A stretch of DNA of 64,000 nt from Crocodylus rhombifer (lineage: Eukaryota; Chordata; Crocodylia; Crocodylidae), in NCBI GenBank assembly GCA_038503035.1, contig JAVSML010020357.1, positions 186,001 to 250,000 on the forward strand, in the 5' to 3' direction. Made by a program: the position numbers and the translations under genes. Below are positions 1 to 30,206 of this stretch, one piece after another; the stretch's first letter is position 1, and each line of letters opens with the position of its first letter. The notes beneath the pieces were generated by a model, which worked only from the letters and a program-made list of their open reading frames with translations, was not told the origin of the DNA and made no database searches.

Positions 1-170
1 ACGTACACCAACCACTGACTTTTTTTTTGTTCAAGTTATTTGTATGGGGGGTGTTTCATTTTGCAACGTGGCTAGGAGGAATCCATTTAACAGCTCCAGT
101 TCCTCAGGGGAGAAATCACTGCTGTCTTTCTTTCTGTTCTAAATCCGTTTCTTTTTTTTCTTGCCTGCAG

Positions 171-238
171 GCCTCACTTACGATGAAGTCACGAGCTTTG
201 TGCCACCACCGCTTGACCAAGAGGAGATGGAGTCCTGA
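171..238 (+). CDS. MAPK14: MAPK14 (p38 alpha) last coding exon, C-terminus
   Basis: Terminal exon of the stress-activated kinase p38 alpha; the rest of the gene lies upstream of the window. A polypyrimidine tract and TTGCCTGCAG end at 170. The exon opens with GC, which completes a split Ser codon, then reads LTYDEVTSFVPPPLDQEEME followed by S and TGA at 236-238. This is the conserved C-terminal tail of vertebrate p38 alpha that packs against the kinase core after the common-docking region. The one visible change from the human tail is Thr for Ile after DEV. Identification rests on the near-identical tail, the matching 3'UTR that follows, and the MAPK13 gene next door. Confidence 0.96.
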
Positions 239-807
239 GAAACTGCCTGTCTTCTGTTTGTCCCACTTCACTGTGAGGGGAAGGCCTTTTCATAGGGACT
301 CTCCAAATATCATTCAAGTGCCTCTTGTCACAAAGATATTCTCCTTGGTGAAGGGGTTTTGTGTGCGTGTGGAATGGGGGGAGGGAGAAAGGTCGTATGT
401 AAACATGCTGCATGCTCTTGTATTCTCTGTACAACCTGGGACAAGCCTCTGAAGTCCTGTTTTGACTGCTTTTTAGCCCTTCCAGAGAGACCATTGTCAA
501 CCAGTTTGCACTGCTGCTGAGCAAGTCAGGGAAGCCGATAGTTAATGTCTCATCACACTTGTTGCCATTTAAATGGTTCTCTTGCAGTAAAATGACTTCA
601 CAGATCATGGAAGGCTGGTTATATGCTTGGAGAGTCCTCTTTTCTGCAGCAGCAGAGTAGGGGTGAGGGATATCTTTTTTTGTTTCATGCCAGACGGCTG
701 ATCTACATCCAAGGTCTCTTCCCAGCGCTGCATACAACAGAACATACAAGCCTGTTGATGACTATCTCTGCTTGATTCTTGGAACACGAGAAGGATTTGT
801 TTGAAAC

Positions 808-815
808 TGTAAATA
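808..815 (+). promoter_or_regulatory. Pumilio response element in MAPK14 3'UTR
   Basis: Exact TGTAAATA (UGUAAAUA in RNA), a consensus PUM1/PUM2 binding site, inside a block that looks conserved with mammals. PUM proteins normally reduce mRNA stability or translation. Binding here is inferred from the motif. Confidence 0.5.
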
Positions 816-2318
816 TGTTTGTGCCTTAAATGGATTGAGAAAGATTCTGGAATTAAGTCTGGAGTGGAATTCAGAGCCTGCTGCTCTTCTGGAAGTGAGC
901 TGCAGGGTAGTCAGGCCCGGGCGCTGTCACCAGGAAACAACCTTCCAAGGCACAGTCCCGTGACCCTAGGTTGGGTATTGCCATACTTCTCCCTCTTCCC
1001 CTTCTCTCATCCTGAGGCTTCCCAGCATTAAATCCTGATGGGCACAGGCAGAGGCTGGAGATGATTCTTGCTGTCTGTACATATTTGTGTACTTTATTTC
1101 TAAACAGGTGGGGTATTTTTTGCATGTTGTAGCTGTATGTGCATGTAGAGCTACTTGTTGCATTATCTTGGAGGAGGGTACTGGGACAGTAAGTCTGCCA
1201 GTGACATACTGTACTGAGTACCTCAGCCAGTGCTGTAGGAAGATCACAGCATCCTCCCTCTTGTTCTGCAACTCGGTGTGAACGTACCTGCCATTCTGGA
1301 TGCTGTGATAAGGACGGGACAGAAACTCGCCACTCTTTTTGTTCTGGTGTTTGTGGTTTCAGAAAAGAAGAGATTTTTTTGTGGGGTTAAAGTAAAGCAG
1401 AGTCTGCAAAAGAGTACATAGAGCCATTTAAGTGCCCAAAGTTCAAAGCAACTTCCTCAAAAGAAACACTTAGAAATGTTGTATGCCAAACAATGAATAA
1501 GCACGCATGAAGCCAGAACCTCCCTTTCACTGTTTGTATCTACAGCTATATATACTGCGTAACACTTTATTAAGGTGGGTTTATACCTCATAGGACAAGA
1601 GCTTATTGCCTTTTTTTAGGGAGTTGATCTCTGCTGGGAAGAACAGGGAAAGGCAGTATGTTTGAAGCAAAAAAAAAAAAGTTAATGTATTTTGTTATCT
1701 TAGGGCTGCTGGTGTAATGAAATCCCCCTGGTTAGGGACTGGCTACAGAGGGAAGGGTCTGTCAGTATTTTGTGTACTAGAGGTATCCTGGGTAACCTGG
1801 ATGCCCTTTTTTTAGGGTCTGGAGTGAGAGGTTTTCCGAAGTTCATATATTGGTGGGATATATGTGAACAAAGTGTATGCAAGGAAAAAGGCTTTTGCAG
1901 TATTTTGTATCCTGATGGATCTTGGATTTAGGGGTGGAGAGAAGCTGTTTTTAGTATATTTATCCCTATGTATAAAGAGGCAGCACAAAGGGATGGGAGG
2001 TGAACGATGAAGCCATCGCTTTCTTAGAACACTTTCCCATTATCTCATCAGGTCAAACCCTTTAGAGAAATTTGGGGTGAGGAGGAGAGAGTTGTTCTTT
2101 CATGCCTTGGGTATTGAACCCTGCCCCAGACCAAACAAAATCACCCATAGAAAACCTCCCTGCCCTGCTGGACCTGTAGTCCAGGTATTCAGATGGAAAT
2201 GTAGATGCACTCTGTAAACCTACAGCAAGATTATTTTTATCAACCATTTTATGTGTAGAAGCAACAGTGTGTTTTCATGCAGAAGTATTGCTAAAGATTT
2301 TTAAAACAATAGACATTG

Positions 2319-2344
2319 CGTGTGTGTGAGTGTGTGTGTGTGTG
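2319..2344. repeat. (TG)n simple repeat
   Basis: Imperfect TG dinucleotide run within the MAPK14 3'UTR. The human UTR has a TG-rich stretch elsewhere, so this is probably independent. Confidence 0.85.
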
Positions 2345-2538
2345 AATGGGAATGTTGAAGTCCAGACTCTAATGGGAGCCCATGTGGCATGCGCTCCCTG
2401 TCTTCAGCACAGTGCTGTTTTACTGCCTGGAATTACATTGGAAGTACACTTCAAAAAGATTCTGCTATTTTGTTTCTATCCATGAACCTTGCTGTAATTG
2501 GTTATGCCATATAGGATGTCACAATACCACTGGTTTAA

Positions 2539-2544
2539 AATAAA
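2539..2544 (+). terminator. MAPK14: MAPK14 polyadenylation signal
   Basis: AATAAA in the context GGTTTAAAATAAAACC followed by TATTTTTCAG, the same arrangement I recall at the distal end of the human MAPK14 transcript. Cleavage is expected about 15-25 bases downstream. A second AATAAA at 3052-3057 is a weaker candidate. Confidence 0.8.
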
Positions 2545-5059
2545 ACCTATTTTTCAGACTTACTGGCCTGCTGGTGCTTATAAACCTGTGCTGAGTTCAA
2601 TGGTCTGTTTAATGGAGTTAGTTATGTAATGTTTGGATTCATACAGAATTTTTTGTGATGATGGCCAAGGCTCCCGTTCATCAGTCTTGCTTCACTTTGA
2701 AATCCTGTGCCCTCCTATCTGGCTTCTGTGGCTCATTACAGAGCCAGGCAGGACCTGACCCGTGAATGTTGTCACCCAGTGAAAGTCTGCCTTCATTTCC
2801 TGCTCTCCTCAGTTAGCAGAAATGTCAAAAGTGTTTATCCAACCTAATAGTCCAAGGTTTTGCCGCTGCTATAGAAATGGGCCTTGTACAAATGTGTGTC
2901 AGTTGTAATAACAACTGTTCACCTGTGCCTTTGTAGAATCAAACTGTCCCCTCTCACACTTTCAACCCTTCCTGTATCTCATTGTACAGTACTTACAACT
3001 TAGAAATTTTAACTAGTTTGCTTCAGTGCCCAAGGACCGAGTCTTTTATAGAATAAAACTGAGAGCCTTTGTTCAAAACCACAACTTACTAACATGAACA
3101 TCAACACCAGCATATGGATGCTGCTTCTTCACCAGGTAAATGGAAGGAGAGACCAGTGCAGAAAACGGAAAACAAAAGCTGCTGGTAGAAATCTTTGCTT
3201 TTATATTGTACTTCTTTATTTGAACTGTGGGGGTGATCAGATTTGTTTTCATATACTTTCCCTAGCTTGGAAGCAGAATTTTAATTGGTTACCCAATTGC
3301 TCTTCCTTTCAGCAAACCTGGCTGAATATTGGATGGTTTTTGTTTCGGTTGTAGAGCTGGGCCAGCACTTGATTCCTGATTGGGTTCAAAGAGTATTAGA
3401 TCAGCAAAATGACTTAAGCATTGCAAAGCTTGGTGCCAGGCTTCTAGGCACTGTCCCCTCATGGCATCCAGTTAAACACCGAGACATCCATGTATGCACG
3501 AGAGGAGTTAAGCATGTACAATCAGGATCCACAAAAGCCAGCACACTGAGTGGACAGCTGTCTTAAGCTACCTAAGAGAGCTATGGGGCCTAAGTCGTGT
3601 CCCTGGCAGAGAGTGTGGCACCGAACTGTAGGCTGCGGGAAAATACTCCCTCCACCCAAGAGTCTCAGCCATGAATTCGAGTAAGACAGCTCTTCACAAA
3701 ACACAGCTGGATGCCCTGACCCATTCCTGACCCATTTATCTAAAAACCTAGGGCATAGATCACTTCTCTGGGGAGCAGGAACCTTTTTGTTTTCTTCTGG
3801 CTGAGGGGAGTTGCACCCACATCTCTTGCTACCCAGGAAAGTCTGCCTGCCAAGGGATAAGGTATTTTGGAATGGCTCATGCTCAGTCATCCTGTGGAAG
3901 CTTTCATTTCGTATTAATCGCCTTGACTGGCACCTGTCTTTTCTCCCAGCTACTCTGGGAGATGCGGGTCCCGGGCAGGGCAGGGATTCAAGCCCAGATC
4001 TTCCCCATTCGATTTTTATGGAAGGAAGACAACCAGCCCCTCTTTTCCCCCATGCACCCACTACAGCTTGCATTGTGTTAAGTTTGCTGTGAGAGTGCCT
4101 GCAAGATTTGGTTCCTGCAGGTCAGGTAGGTGGAGAATCCTCTTTGTTTGAATCCAGCAAGTAGGTATAAGGAAAACATGTCTGGACTTCAGTGACTTCA
4201 TCTGCCTAATGGGAGATAATTAGGCATGCAGGGAACTTAACAAGTGAAAACAAATCACATTCAGGGGTAGGCAACAGCTGAGCTGGAGATTTGAAGACCT
4301 AATTTTTGGATTTAAGCAGCTGCCAATTCAGGCATGCTAGTCTTTTTGTGACTCTTGGCCTTCAAGATTTATTTTGTTATCTTGTCTGGTTTTTTTGGTT
4401 TTTTTGTTTTTTAAAAGGAGGAAAAGAAGTCTGGGCAGGGAGGAATTACATCCCAGATTAATTTACTGTTCTTACTCTTCATCTGTGCTCCTGTCTTAAA
4501 AGCAGTCTGTGGATGCCGAATGCCAGAATGCCTTCTTTTTCGAGGCAGTGGGAAATTGCAGCACGCTGAAAGTCAGCCAGTGAGCTGCTGTGCTTTTAAT
4601 GGACTTATTTCCTGATGGCCTGACTGTTGTTGGAACCCCTTGAGCCTTGACAGTGTATGGGTTGTTGCAGAAGACAAACAAATGTAATGCATCACTTTTC
4701 TTACACAAAACCTAGAAACAACATTAAAAATTAACGTATTTTTTGTGTGTTTGTGGGGTGGGGGGAGGAATAAGGTTTTTTTTGTTTGTTTTTTTTAATG
4801 TAGCAAAAGGTTCTGTTCTAGGACTGGTAATACATAGAAATGGCTTTGAAACAAGGGGCTGAACGTTGGCCTGCCAGTTGTATACAAAGAGCTAATTGGC
4901 ATTGGAAGATAATGTTCAGTAATAACCAGGTAATGCACGTGGAAACGGCTTCTTGGAACCATATCTGCACTGCTGGACTCTGCATGAACTGTACCCACTT
5001 GGGGAGAGGAGGGAGGGTATGTCACTAAGCTGTTGTAGTGGTCAGAAAGCAATGTAGAC

Positions 5060-5242
5060 CAGTGGGAATCAACCTTTCTGACAGGCATGCCACAAGTTAG
5101 TCCCACACCCTCCCCAAATGCCACTCCAAACCCTTCCCCCTGCCTACTCCACTGCTCTGCTTTCTGCTCCTTCTTGTAGCTGTACTGCCTGTCCCCTTCC
5201 AGTCATGACATGGTGGCATGTGCTGCAGGCTGGCCACCCCTG
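5060..5242. mobile_element. hAT-type MITE
   Basis: Starts CAGTGGGAATCAACC and ends GGCCACCCCTG, the usual terminal style of non-autonomous hAT elements (CAGTGG..TCAACC / ..CCACCCCTG). The flanking 8-mers ATGTAGAC and TTACAGAC agree at 5 of 8 positions, compatible with a decayed 8-bp duplication. 183 bp, no coding capacity. Confidence 0.6.
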
Positions 5243-5907
5243 TTACAGACTAAGACACAGGCTGGAGAATGTCACAACATGTAGCATGCAACTTTGAATA
5301 CTTTGTGCCATTTTTGTCAAGTCTCATGTGGGCTGGGGGTTCAGAAGGAGAAGAGGTTCAGATGCAAGAAATGAAAATGGTTAGAAATGTTATGGGACAT
5401 CCAGGAGACACGTCAGGAGCAATGGGACTATGTTGGGAGGAAGGTAATAAGAAAGAGCAGGAGTTCTTTAAAAAGATCGTATGTAAGATAAATTGTGGTT
5501 GCTTTGGTTCAATGCAAGAACAAGGGCACAGCCAAAGACATCAAATGATGGATTCAGTGCTGATTAAATGAAATACTTTTTTAAATGACATGCAAAATTA
5601 ATCTGTGCAACTCCTTGGGACTAGTTTTTATGGAGACCTTGAAGCTGATAAAAGGTAAAGACCAATTTGGTGTTTTTAGGAATGTAAATGAACAGTCTTG
5701 TGGCACTGAAGTGTTTTAGGAGGGTTCAATGCTTCAGGGAATAAACTCAGAGGAGGATGCTTTGCTTATGGGGAGGTCGTTCTACTGCATGAAGTTTCTT
5801 GGACCTGCGTTTGAATTATTTGGTGCTGGACAAGATGGACCATTGGTCTGATGCAATCAATACCTGTTCTCCAGCAGCTTCTTGTGGAGACCTGTTTTAA
5901 CTTGATG

Positions 5908-6376
5908 GGGCACAGCCTGATGAGTGTACACATGCAGTTTGTGGCACCTCAGACCAGTTCAAGGTACCACAAACCGCACCTGCACCCATTTGCCGCACTG
6001 CTAATTTGCAGCGCAGTGCGGTTTTTAGCACTGGGAGATCCTGGTGTCGGAAAACCCCACCATTGAAAAAAGCAGTATGGCACACATGGCGGCAGTGTGC
6101 TCTACCAGAAAGGGAGCCTGGCTGGCCAGAGCCACTTTCTGGTTGCTGGCCAACCTCCAAGCAGCTGGCTCAGCACCACTGCTGCCCCAGGAGTCGCCCA
6201 GGTAGGACAGGTGGGGCACCGCACAGGTGCTGGCCCCAGCCTCCCCTCCCCTACCTAGGCCACTTTGCCACGTGCCGGAGCATGTGTGCAGGGGCGTCTG
6301 GGGACAAATAGCAGCGTTGCTATTTGTCCTGCGGGATATGCATGCCCCTGCATGTGCATGCTCATCAGGACGTGCC
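5908..6376. mobile_element. Palindromic MITE, family A copy 1
   Basis: Roughly 470 bp with inverted ends (GGGCACAGCCTGATGAG at the left; the right end reads GCTCATCAGGACGTGCC). It contains an internal hairpin built on GGACAAATAGCAGC. The interior shares blocks with copies at 13308, 19828 and 22903 (GGCGGCAGTGTG-type block, GGAGCCTGGC.GGCCAG block, TGCTGGCCCCAGC block). Non-coding. Confidence 0.65.
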
Positions 6377-6454
6377 TTTAATCGTTAAGAGTTCACTGCT
6401 CTCATTCCTTCGTTGCGTGGTTCCTACACGTTTCGTAGTTGTGTGGATTGTTTT

Positions 6455-6471
6455 AAAAAAAAAAAAAAAAA
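6455..6471 (+). repeat. A-homopolymer run
   Basis: Seventeen consecutive A. No SINE body with RNA polymerase III boxes is evident upstream. Confidence 0.8.
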
Positions 6472-6744
6472 GCAGTTTTCCCAAAGTTTTAGAATGAAAA
6501 GCCAACGCACAAAAAGCTTAGAACAGCTCCCTTGGTAATAATTCCTCCTTCTTCCATTGCAGATGGAAATCAGGTGCAAATTGCAACAGCTTTAAATATG
6601 TGACCCCTTCAGGTGCTTGTGCTGCCCTTCTGCCTTCCTACCTTAGTGTTTTACAAAATTCAAGACAGCAACAACCAAATACACACTGATTCTGAAAGCA
6701 ATCCTCAGTGGCAGGACCTTGGCAGTGCCCTCATCCCCCTGCTT

Positions 6745-6915
6745 GGCCTGATAAAGGGTTTTTGATGTTTTGGGCATTATGCCTGGCAGTTGTCCATGAG
6801 GGCTGTTCCCTGCCTGGCGGGGTTTAGACAGGGATGAGCCTACTTTGAGCAGGGGGGTTGTATTAGATGACTTCCTGAGGTCCCTTCAAGCCCTACTTCT
6901 CTGATTTTATGATCC
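6745..6915 (+). mobile_element. CR1 LINE 3' fragment
   Basis: Contains the standard CR1 3'-end phrases in plus orientation: GGGGTTTAGACAGGGATG, then a TTAGATGACTTCCTGAGG block, then GGTCCCTTCAAGCCC and a TCTGATTTTATGATCC tail. Severely 5'-truncated, as is usual for CR1. Confidence 0.85.
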
Positions 6916-9900
6916 CTGTGATGTATCTAGATACACTTCCCATTTCAGAATAATGATTTTGAAAGCAAATTTTCTTCTGGGATTCCCAGTGTTTGAGGCT
7001 AAAAGCTCAAAGACATGTCTATAATAATGTACCAACATAACATACCCTCTATAATATATGCTCATGCACAAAGACTAATAAGCCTTTCAAAGCTTATGGA
7101 TTATGTCTATTTTTGTATATGTGGGAGGCAGTATTTCGCAGTATGAAGTGCAAACAAGTAAGACGTGAGAATGCTAAGAGGGGGGCACCGTCAAGAAGAA
7201 GCGAATCCAAACAGACTTAACAACGTAGAACATGAGGAGTTCTGGCATTTGTAGCATATTTAAATAAATGTTGTAGTATGGCTAACCTGAGGCTCATGCC
7301 TCTGTAGGAAAAAAGTGTGCGGAGCAAACTATGGAGCTGTTGTCTTCAAGGGAACAGTCTGAAGCAGGCTCCAAAGACACTTTGCTCTAAAGAACGAGTC
7401 TTGCTGTTTCACGATCACATTTAGTATTGGTGTGTACAGACTAAAAGCTGGACTCTAAGGGTTTCAGTTGCCCTCATTTAATAAAGCACTGGAGCAGTTT
7501 TGCAGGTGTCTTCAAGGGGCAAGTCTGAGTTGGGCTACAAAAGCTCTGTCCCACGGAGCTTCTAGCAAAGAGTCTGACTGAATGGTCAGCAGGATGTTAG
7601 GAGACGTGTAGGAAGGATTATTTAGGTAGCACCTGGTGGTCACTGCCTCTGGCAGGACTTGTGGCTGCAACCAAAGCACCGCTTTACGCTTATAAAACCA
7701 AATGGAAGGGTGGCACATTCACTAGATCCAAGAGCTCATCATGCCACGAAGTCTCTGCTTCCAGGAAAATGGCCTTTTATATGAGGTACATTGTTTTACT
7801 GGTGGCTCAGAAGAACTTGGCAACATAACTGTTCTTTGGCTCTCTATGATCAGAAAAGCTAAGGGGTTAGACCAGACGCAAGGACCAGAAAGCGTGCGTG
7901 GCTGTGGCTTCCTGAGGTCTTGTCTGGCCAAATTAAAGCCAACGTGCCAAATAGCACTCTAAATGCATACAACCTACACAGCGAGGCAGCAAATGAGATG
8001 AGCTGCATGGAGGCAGGAGAGCAGTAAGCATTGCTGGGAGCTAGAATGATCCTTGCTGAGCTCTTCTTCAGACTGCAGTCAAAACTGATTTTGAAGGGCA
8101 GGGAGGAGCCCGGCTGCCTGGCAGAGGTACATATATATGATGCCACCAAGACTGCTTTCAAGTCACAGGAGTGCCCACCTGCGCTCTGCTGCCAGCCTGG
8201 GCCCAGGAGCTTACCAGAATAATGACCATAGCTCACTGATCCATTAGGTATTGCCGCAGCCCCCCAGACTTAACTGCCTCACGTGCTTCCTAGTCTCCCC
8301 TTGGTCTTCTCTCCAAGGTCTTGAGACTTCAGGCATTTCTTCGTGTACTACAGAACTGTCCCCTGGTGTCAGCTGTGATCATCCTGGCTGCTCTGGTGTG
8401 GGCTGGTCCCTGCAGGTCTCTTCTTACTGGGGAAGTGCCAGTACTGATCAAACAGCTTCCTTGGAGCAAATTGTTTCAGAGTCAGCAGATCTCAAAACCA
8501 ATGATGCCTTATCATCACCTTTGAGGATTGTGCCCATCCCCTAGATGTGGAAGGGCCCAGTCCTTCCGATTCTCTCCACAGTCTGCTTCATCTTGGCCAC
8601 TTGGCTGCTGATTAGCGAGTCCCTCTATCCCCTCCCAGACTCCAGAAAGGCTTTTTAACTCTAGTTGTCTTTTTGTCTCTGCATCCTGCCATGCCAAATT
8701 GAAGTTTACAACAGCAGGCAGAATCTCTGAAGCTAATGGCTACTCGCACTGGTTGGTTGTGTTTTGTTTCAAGCATCCTTCTAGGTGTTCCTATCAGAGA
8801 AGTCATGCTTTTGATTAGCTGGGTTCCCTGTCCTCAGCTTGTGGTGAATTCAAGCATTACGGCATCTATTAAATATTTGACTACCCCCTCCGAGTTGTAC
8901 AGTCTCGCTCAGTAACTAGGTCGCCAATCAATATTTGAAGGGAGCTCCGGCAGCATTTGTAACATGATGATTACACACCACTGTTTCTGCCCCTGGGATA
9001 CTCCCGTTTCAACTTATCCTTTGCACAAGTCTGTTCTGACAAATGTTTGTATTATGTAGAAAACTGTATTTTCCTCCTCCTCCCTCTGTCTGGACAAGCA
9101 CAAAAAAAGCAGCTCTCAGTCTCTGTGCATCTACTTCATTAGGAAAGCTAAAGTGAAGCCCTGGGACTGGAAAGATCCCGAAGATATCTGGCTTTTTAGG
9201 CTGGGTGAATCAGATGCCCCAGTATCTGCAGGATTAGGAGTTCAAAACTTTCCCTCTCTCCAGTCAGAAAAAAAATGTGACCTGAACTCCCTCCCTTCAT
9301 GCAGGACCCAGTGCAGGGAAAGCAGGCAGCTTTTGGTATGAACTTTGGTCCAAATCTGGCCTCTACTTCTCAGCTGGAGTGACCAAAAACATGCAAATAT
9401 TAATTGACCTGTTCAAGCAAAGACTGTGCTGAGGGCAGACAGATGCAAGAGCATTATGGCCTAAGGTTCCTTTTATTCAAGGCTCACGTTGCACATTACA
9501 AATAGAGTAGACCTCATTAACACCCTCTATGGTAGGTCATTATATATATATTTAATAGAGGTGGGGAAGCACAGACAGGGAAAGAAGTGATTTGGTTGGG
9601 GTCATACAGAGAGTCAGTGGCCAAGCTTGAACTAGACCCCAGGTTTCTTGGCGTCCACAACACAATCCTCATCCACCTCTGGAAGAATCTTGATTTTTAC
9701 AGGACCTGATGTAACAACATAAAGGAAATTTTAAATGAAGGGCGAGTGCACTTGTGGACAAGGGGGAAGGTTTCAGGAATCCAGAGATCCCCAGTGTGAA
9801 TAGCAGCTTCTGGTTCCACATTTTGCAGGCACCTGCCAGCTGCTGCTCAACTGCTTGGACAGGAGAGGACTGGGAAGTGCCTTATGAGATAGAGGCGTGT

Positions 9901-10004
9901 CCAGCCTGGAGGACTTCGCTCCTCCCTCCTGTAGAGAGGCCCCACAAGTACCTGTATGAGGTAGAGGTGTGTCTGTGAAACCTGATGCCTCGTCACTGGG
10001 CTGA

Positions 10005-10196
10005 TGTGGGGGCGGAGGGAGGAGGGACGTATACCATCCTGCACAGGGCAGTTGAAACTCGAGAAGGAAACTGTCCAGGACTGTCCTCCCAGGCAAAAGG
10101 AACAATTAGGGAATTTTGCCTCCCCCTCGTCTCCCCCCAGAAGCATCAGTGTAGTCCTGTGCGCTGGGAGGACGTCACTCCAGGACCCGGGAGACC
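10005..10196 (+). promoter_or_regulatory. MAPK13: MAPK13 proximal promoter and 5'UTR (putative)
   Basis: Just upstream of the start codon there is a GC box (GGGGCGG near 10009), an NF-kB-like GGGAATTTTGCC near 10110, and a near-consensus CRE, GACGTCAC, at 10171-10178. No TATA box or CpG island is present, unlike BRPF3. The transcription start cannot be placed from sequence alone, so these are motif matches only. Confidence 0.35.
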
Positions 10197-27977
<17,781 letters not shown>

Positions 27978-28740
27978 CTGCAGTCACTGGGACACCTGCA
28001 GTTGGGGCTAACCTTCCCATGCTGGATCATAAAGAGGATGTCTTTTGGGATTTGGACCACATCCCATCCAAGTCAAGAAATACCTGGCCACCTGGATCTT
28101 TTGTGTGTCCCGAGCACAAAGATATTGGCTGTGTGTTGGACTTTGTTCCTACTGAAGGGAACTGCACCTGAAACATCGAACAGTACCAAAGATGAATGGC
28201 TTATTTTAAAATACCTACATAGGAGAATTTTGCCTGGTGCTTTTTGGTTTTCGTGCTCATTCACATTTTTTTCCATTGACTCTCCAGTTGATTTCAAGTG
28301 TTCTGATATTTCAGTGGTTCCTTGTCACTGTTCCCTCCATTTGCCGCCCACTTCTTCTTCAGCACCCCTAGAAAAGGAGTTTGGACCCTTGTAGATAAAC
28401 ACTGGAAATCAGGCAGGAGGGGCCTGGAAAACAGCCAGCGGTCCACTGGTTAGAGAAGAACACAGGAAATCAGGATTCCTGGTCTCTATTGAAAGCTCTG
28501 CCAGTGACTTGCCAGGGGAACTTAGGCAAGAAGCGGTCCCTAATTCTGAGTCCCTTGGTTACTGGGTTTCCTAATTTAGATAGCTAGACCTAAATGCAAG
28601 CACCTAAATCAAAGTAGCCTGATTTGCAAAAATGTTCTGCAATCAACTTCAACTTAAGAGTATTAGATCACTGCCAAGGATAATTACTGTATCTCCATCA
28701 AATGATGGTCTTATTCTATAATAAACTACATTGATTAGTA
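27978..28740 (+). other. MAPK13: MAPK13 3'UTR (probable)
   Basis: Sequence between the stop codon and the first good AATAAA (28720-28725, TCTATAATAAACTAC). Length of about 750 bases is inferred. No recognised repeat in it. Confidence 0.6.
28720..28725 (+). terminator. MAPK13: MAPK13 polyadenylation signal (probable)
   Basis: First canonical AATAAA downstream of the MAPK13 stop codon. No other hexamer of equal quality lies between 27978 and here. Confidence 0.55.
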
Positions 28741-29747
28741 ACCAATATAAAAGTATGTTTTGGTTTTTGAAGTAATGCCTTATACAGATATAGTGACAAA
28801 AATTGGCGTGTTAAAATGAATGTTTAACAAGTTAAAATGCAGTTGGCAGCCGGCAACATAGAGATACCATCTTAGCTATGTCAAATGTTATAATGTAGCA
28901 AGAAAAATTGCAGACAAGAGAACAGTGTCCTTTGGTAAATGTTTTAGTGCAGTACTAGTTATCAGTATAGAATATCAGAATGAAACTGAATCATTTTGGG
29001 TTGGGGGAGACCAAAAGGCAACAGAACCAGGAATGATGAAATTCTGCTAAATAGGTCAGAAACTTATGCAATTTAGCTTTGGGCATGTCCGACTCTCCCT
29101 GCTAACTTCTAGTGCAAGGAGGTTGCTGAGATGATGTAGTCCTCCAGCCTAGTCGCAGGAGTCCACCCCTTCTGGAAATCAAACAAAGGTAAAAATAAAA
29201 CCAAAACAACCTAATATTCAACCCAGATTTTTGTTGGCCCAGTTCCTCCTCTCAGGTTTTCTCCTACATGACCATCTTTAGCTTTTTTCTTGGGCTCAGC
29301 TTCTAACCCTCATAGGCTCCAATCAGCCCCTTGTTCCTCATGCTGACATGGACAACTATACCTCCTAACAAACTAGCAGTGCAGAGGGAAGGCACATCCA
29401 TTTCTTCAGGCTCCCAACACGGGAACCTTAAACAGATTACTGTGTTTCCCCTGTGAGGTAAACTATTCCATCCATCCTTTCCAGATCCTCTTCCTATGTG
29501 CTCAGCCTCCTCACCGTTTCCTCTTAGGTGGTCTTTTTAATTCGGTAATCCCTTCCTAGAGTCTTTCCACTGACTGACTACAGCCTGACCTTGTCTCCAA
29601 GCCAAACCCTTGTACTTTCATTCCCTGTACCTGGACACATGGGTCAAAACAGGCACAGGTGAGGCTGAGCCACAAAACTCTCTTAATGGCCAGGTCTTCA
29701 CATAGTCCTAAGGGAGGTTTAACCTGAATACAGTAGTAAGAAATTCA

Positions 29748-30206
29748 GGGCACATCTACACATGCAATTCACGGGAAGTGAGAAACTCCAGTGTTTACTG
29801 CACCAGTTTATTACTCCTAGGCATGCCTTTGAATGTGTGCCCAAGACTGCAGCACGCTGAGCCAGGTCGGAGCAGCTCCAGCTGGCAGGGGACCCTGAGG
29901 ATCAGCTTGCCAGTCCAGGGCTGATCTGCCCAGCTCAGTGTGCTGCAGAGGGGTTGGCTGGGGCACGAGAGTGCTTCAGTGCTGGATTAGTTGGCAGGCA
30001 TCCCTGTGCCCTTGAGCCCCAGCCTGCTGGGTCAGCATCTACACGTGTGCTGCTGCACACTAAAAAACTCTGTATTTGCAAGTATTATCCTGCTGCAGTT
30101 TATTAGTTTCCTGTGGCCTAATAGGGCTGAATATGCAGACACTGAGATGTTTCCTGTGGAGCTAATTAGCCAGCTCAGCAGTAAACGTCATGTGTAGATG
30201 CATCCC
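29748..30206. mobile_element. MITE family B, copy 1
   Basis: The left end GGGCACATCTACACATGC and the right end GTGTAGATGCATCCC are inverted. It shares GGCTGGGGCACGAGAGTGC and, inverted, the GCTGCTGCACACTAAAAAAC / TATTTGCAAGTATTA region with the copy 670 bp downstream. About 459 bp, non-coding. Confidence 0.7.

Larger units (their letters stand above)
239..2560 (+). other. MAPK14: MAPK14 3'UTR
   Basis: Long 3'UTR. Several blocks resemble the human MAPK14 3'UTR as I remember it: around 260-330 just after the stop, around 800-830 (contains a Pumilio-type site), around 1085-1160, around 2215-2250, and the last ~90 bases before the poly(A) signal (2460-2560). About 2.3 kb in length, similar to the mammalian UTR. 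A TG-rich simple repeat lies at 2319-2344. The open frames inside it (for example minus-strand 189-749) are chance frames. Confidence 0.85.
2565..9990. other. MAPK14-MAPK13 intergenic region, no gene seen
   Basis: About 7.4 kb between the MAPK14 poly(A) site and the MAPK13 promoter. All open frames are short and show no recognisable protein. Contents recognised: a hAT-like element (5060-5242), a palindromic MITE (5908-6376), an A-run (6455-6471) and a CR1 tail (6745-6915). The remainder is unique-looking sequence in which I see nothing specific. Confidence 0.7.
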
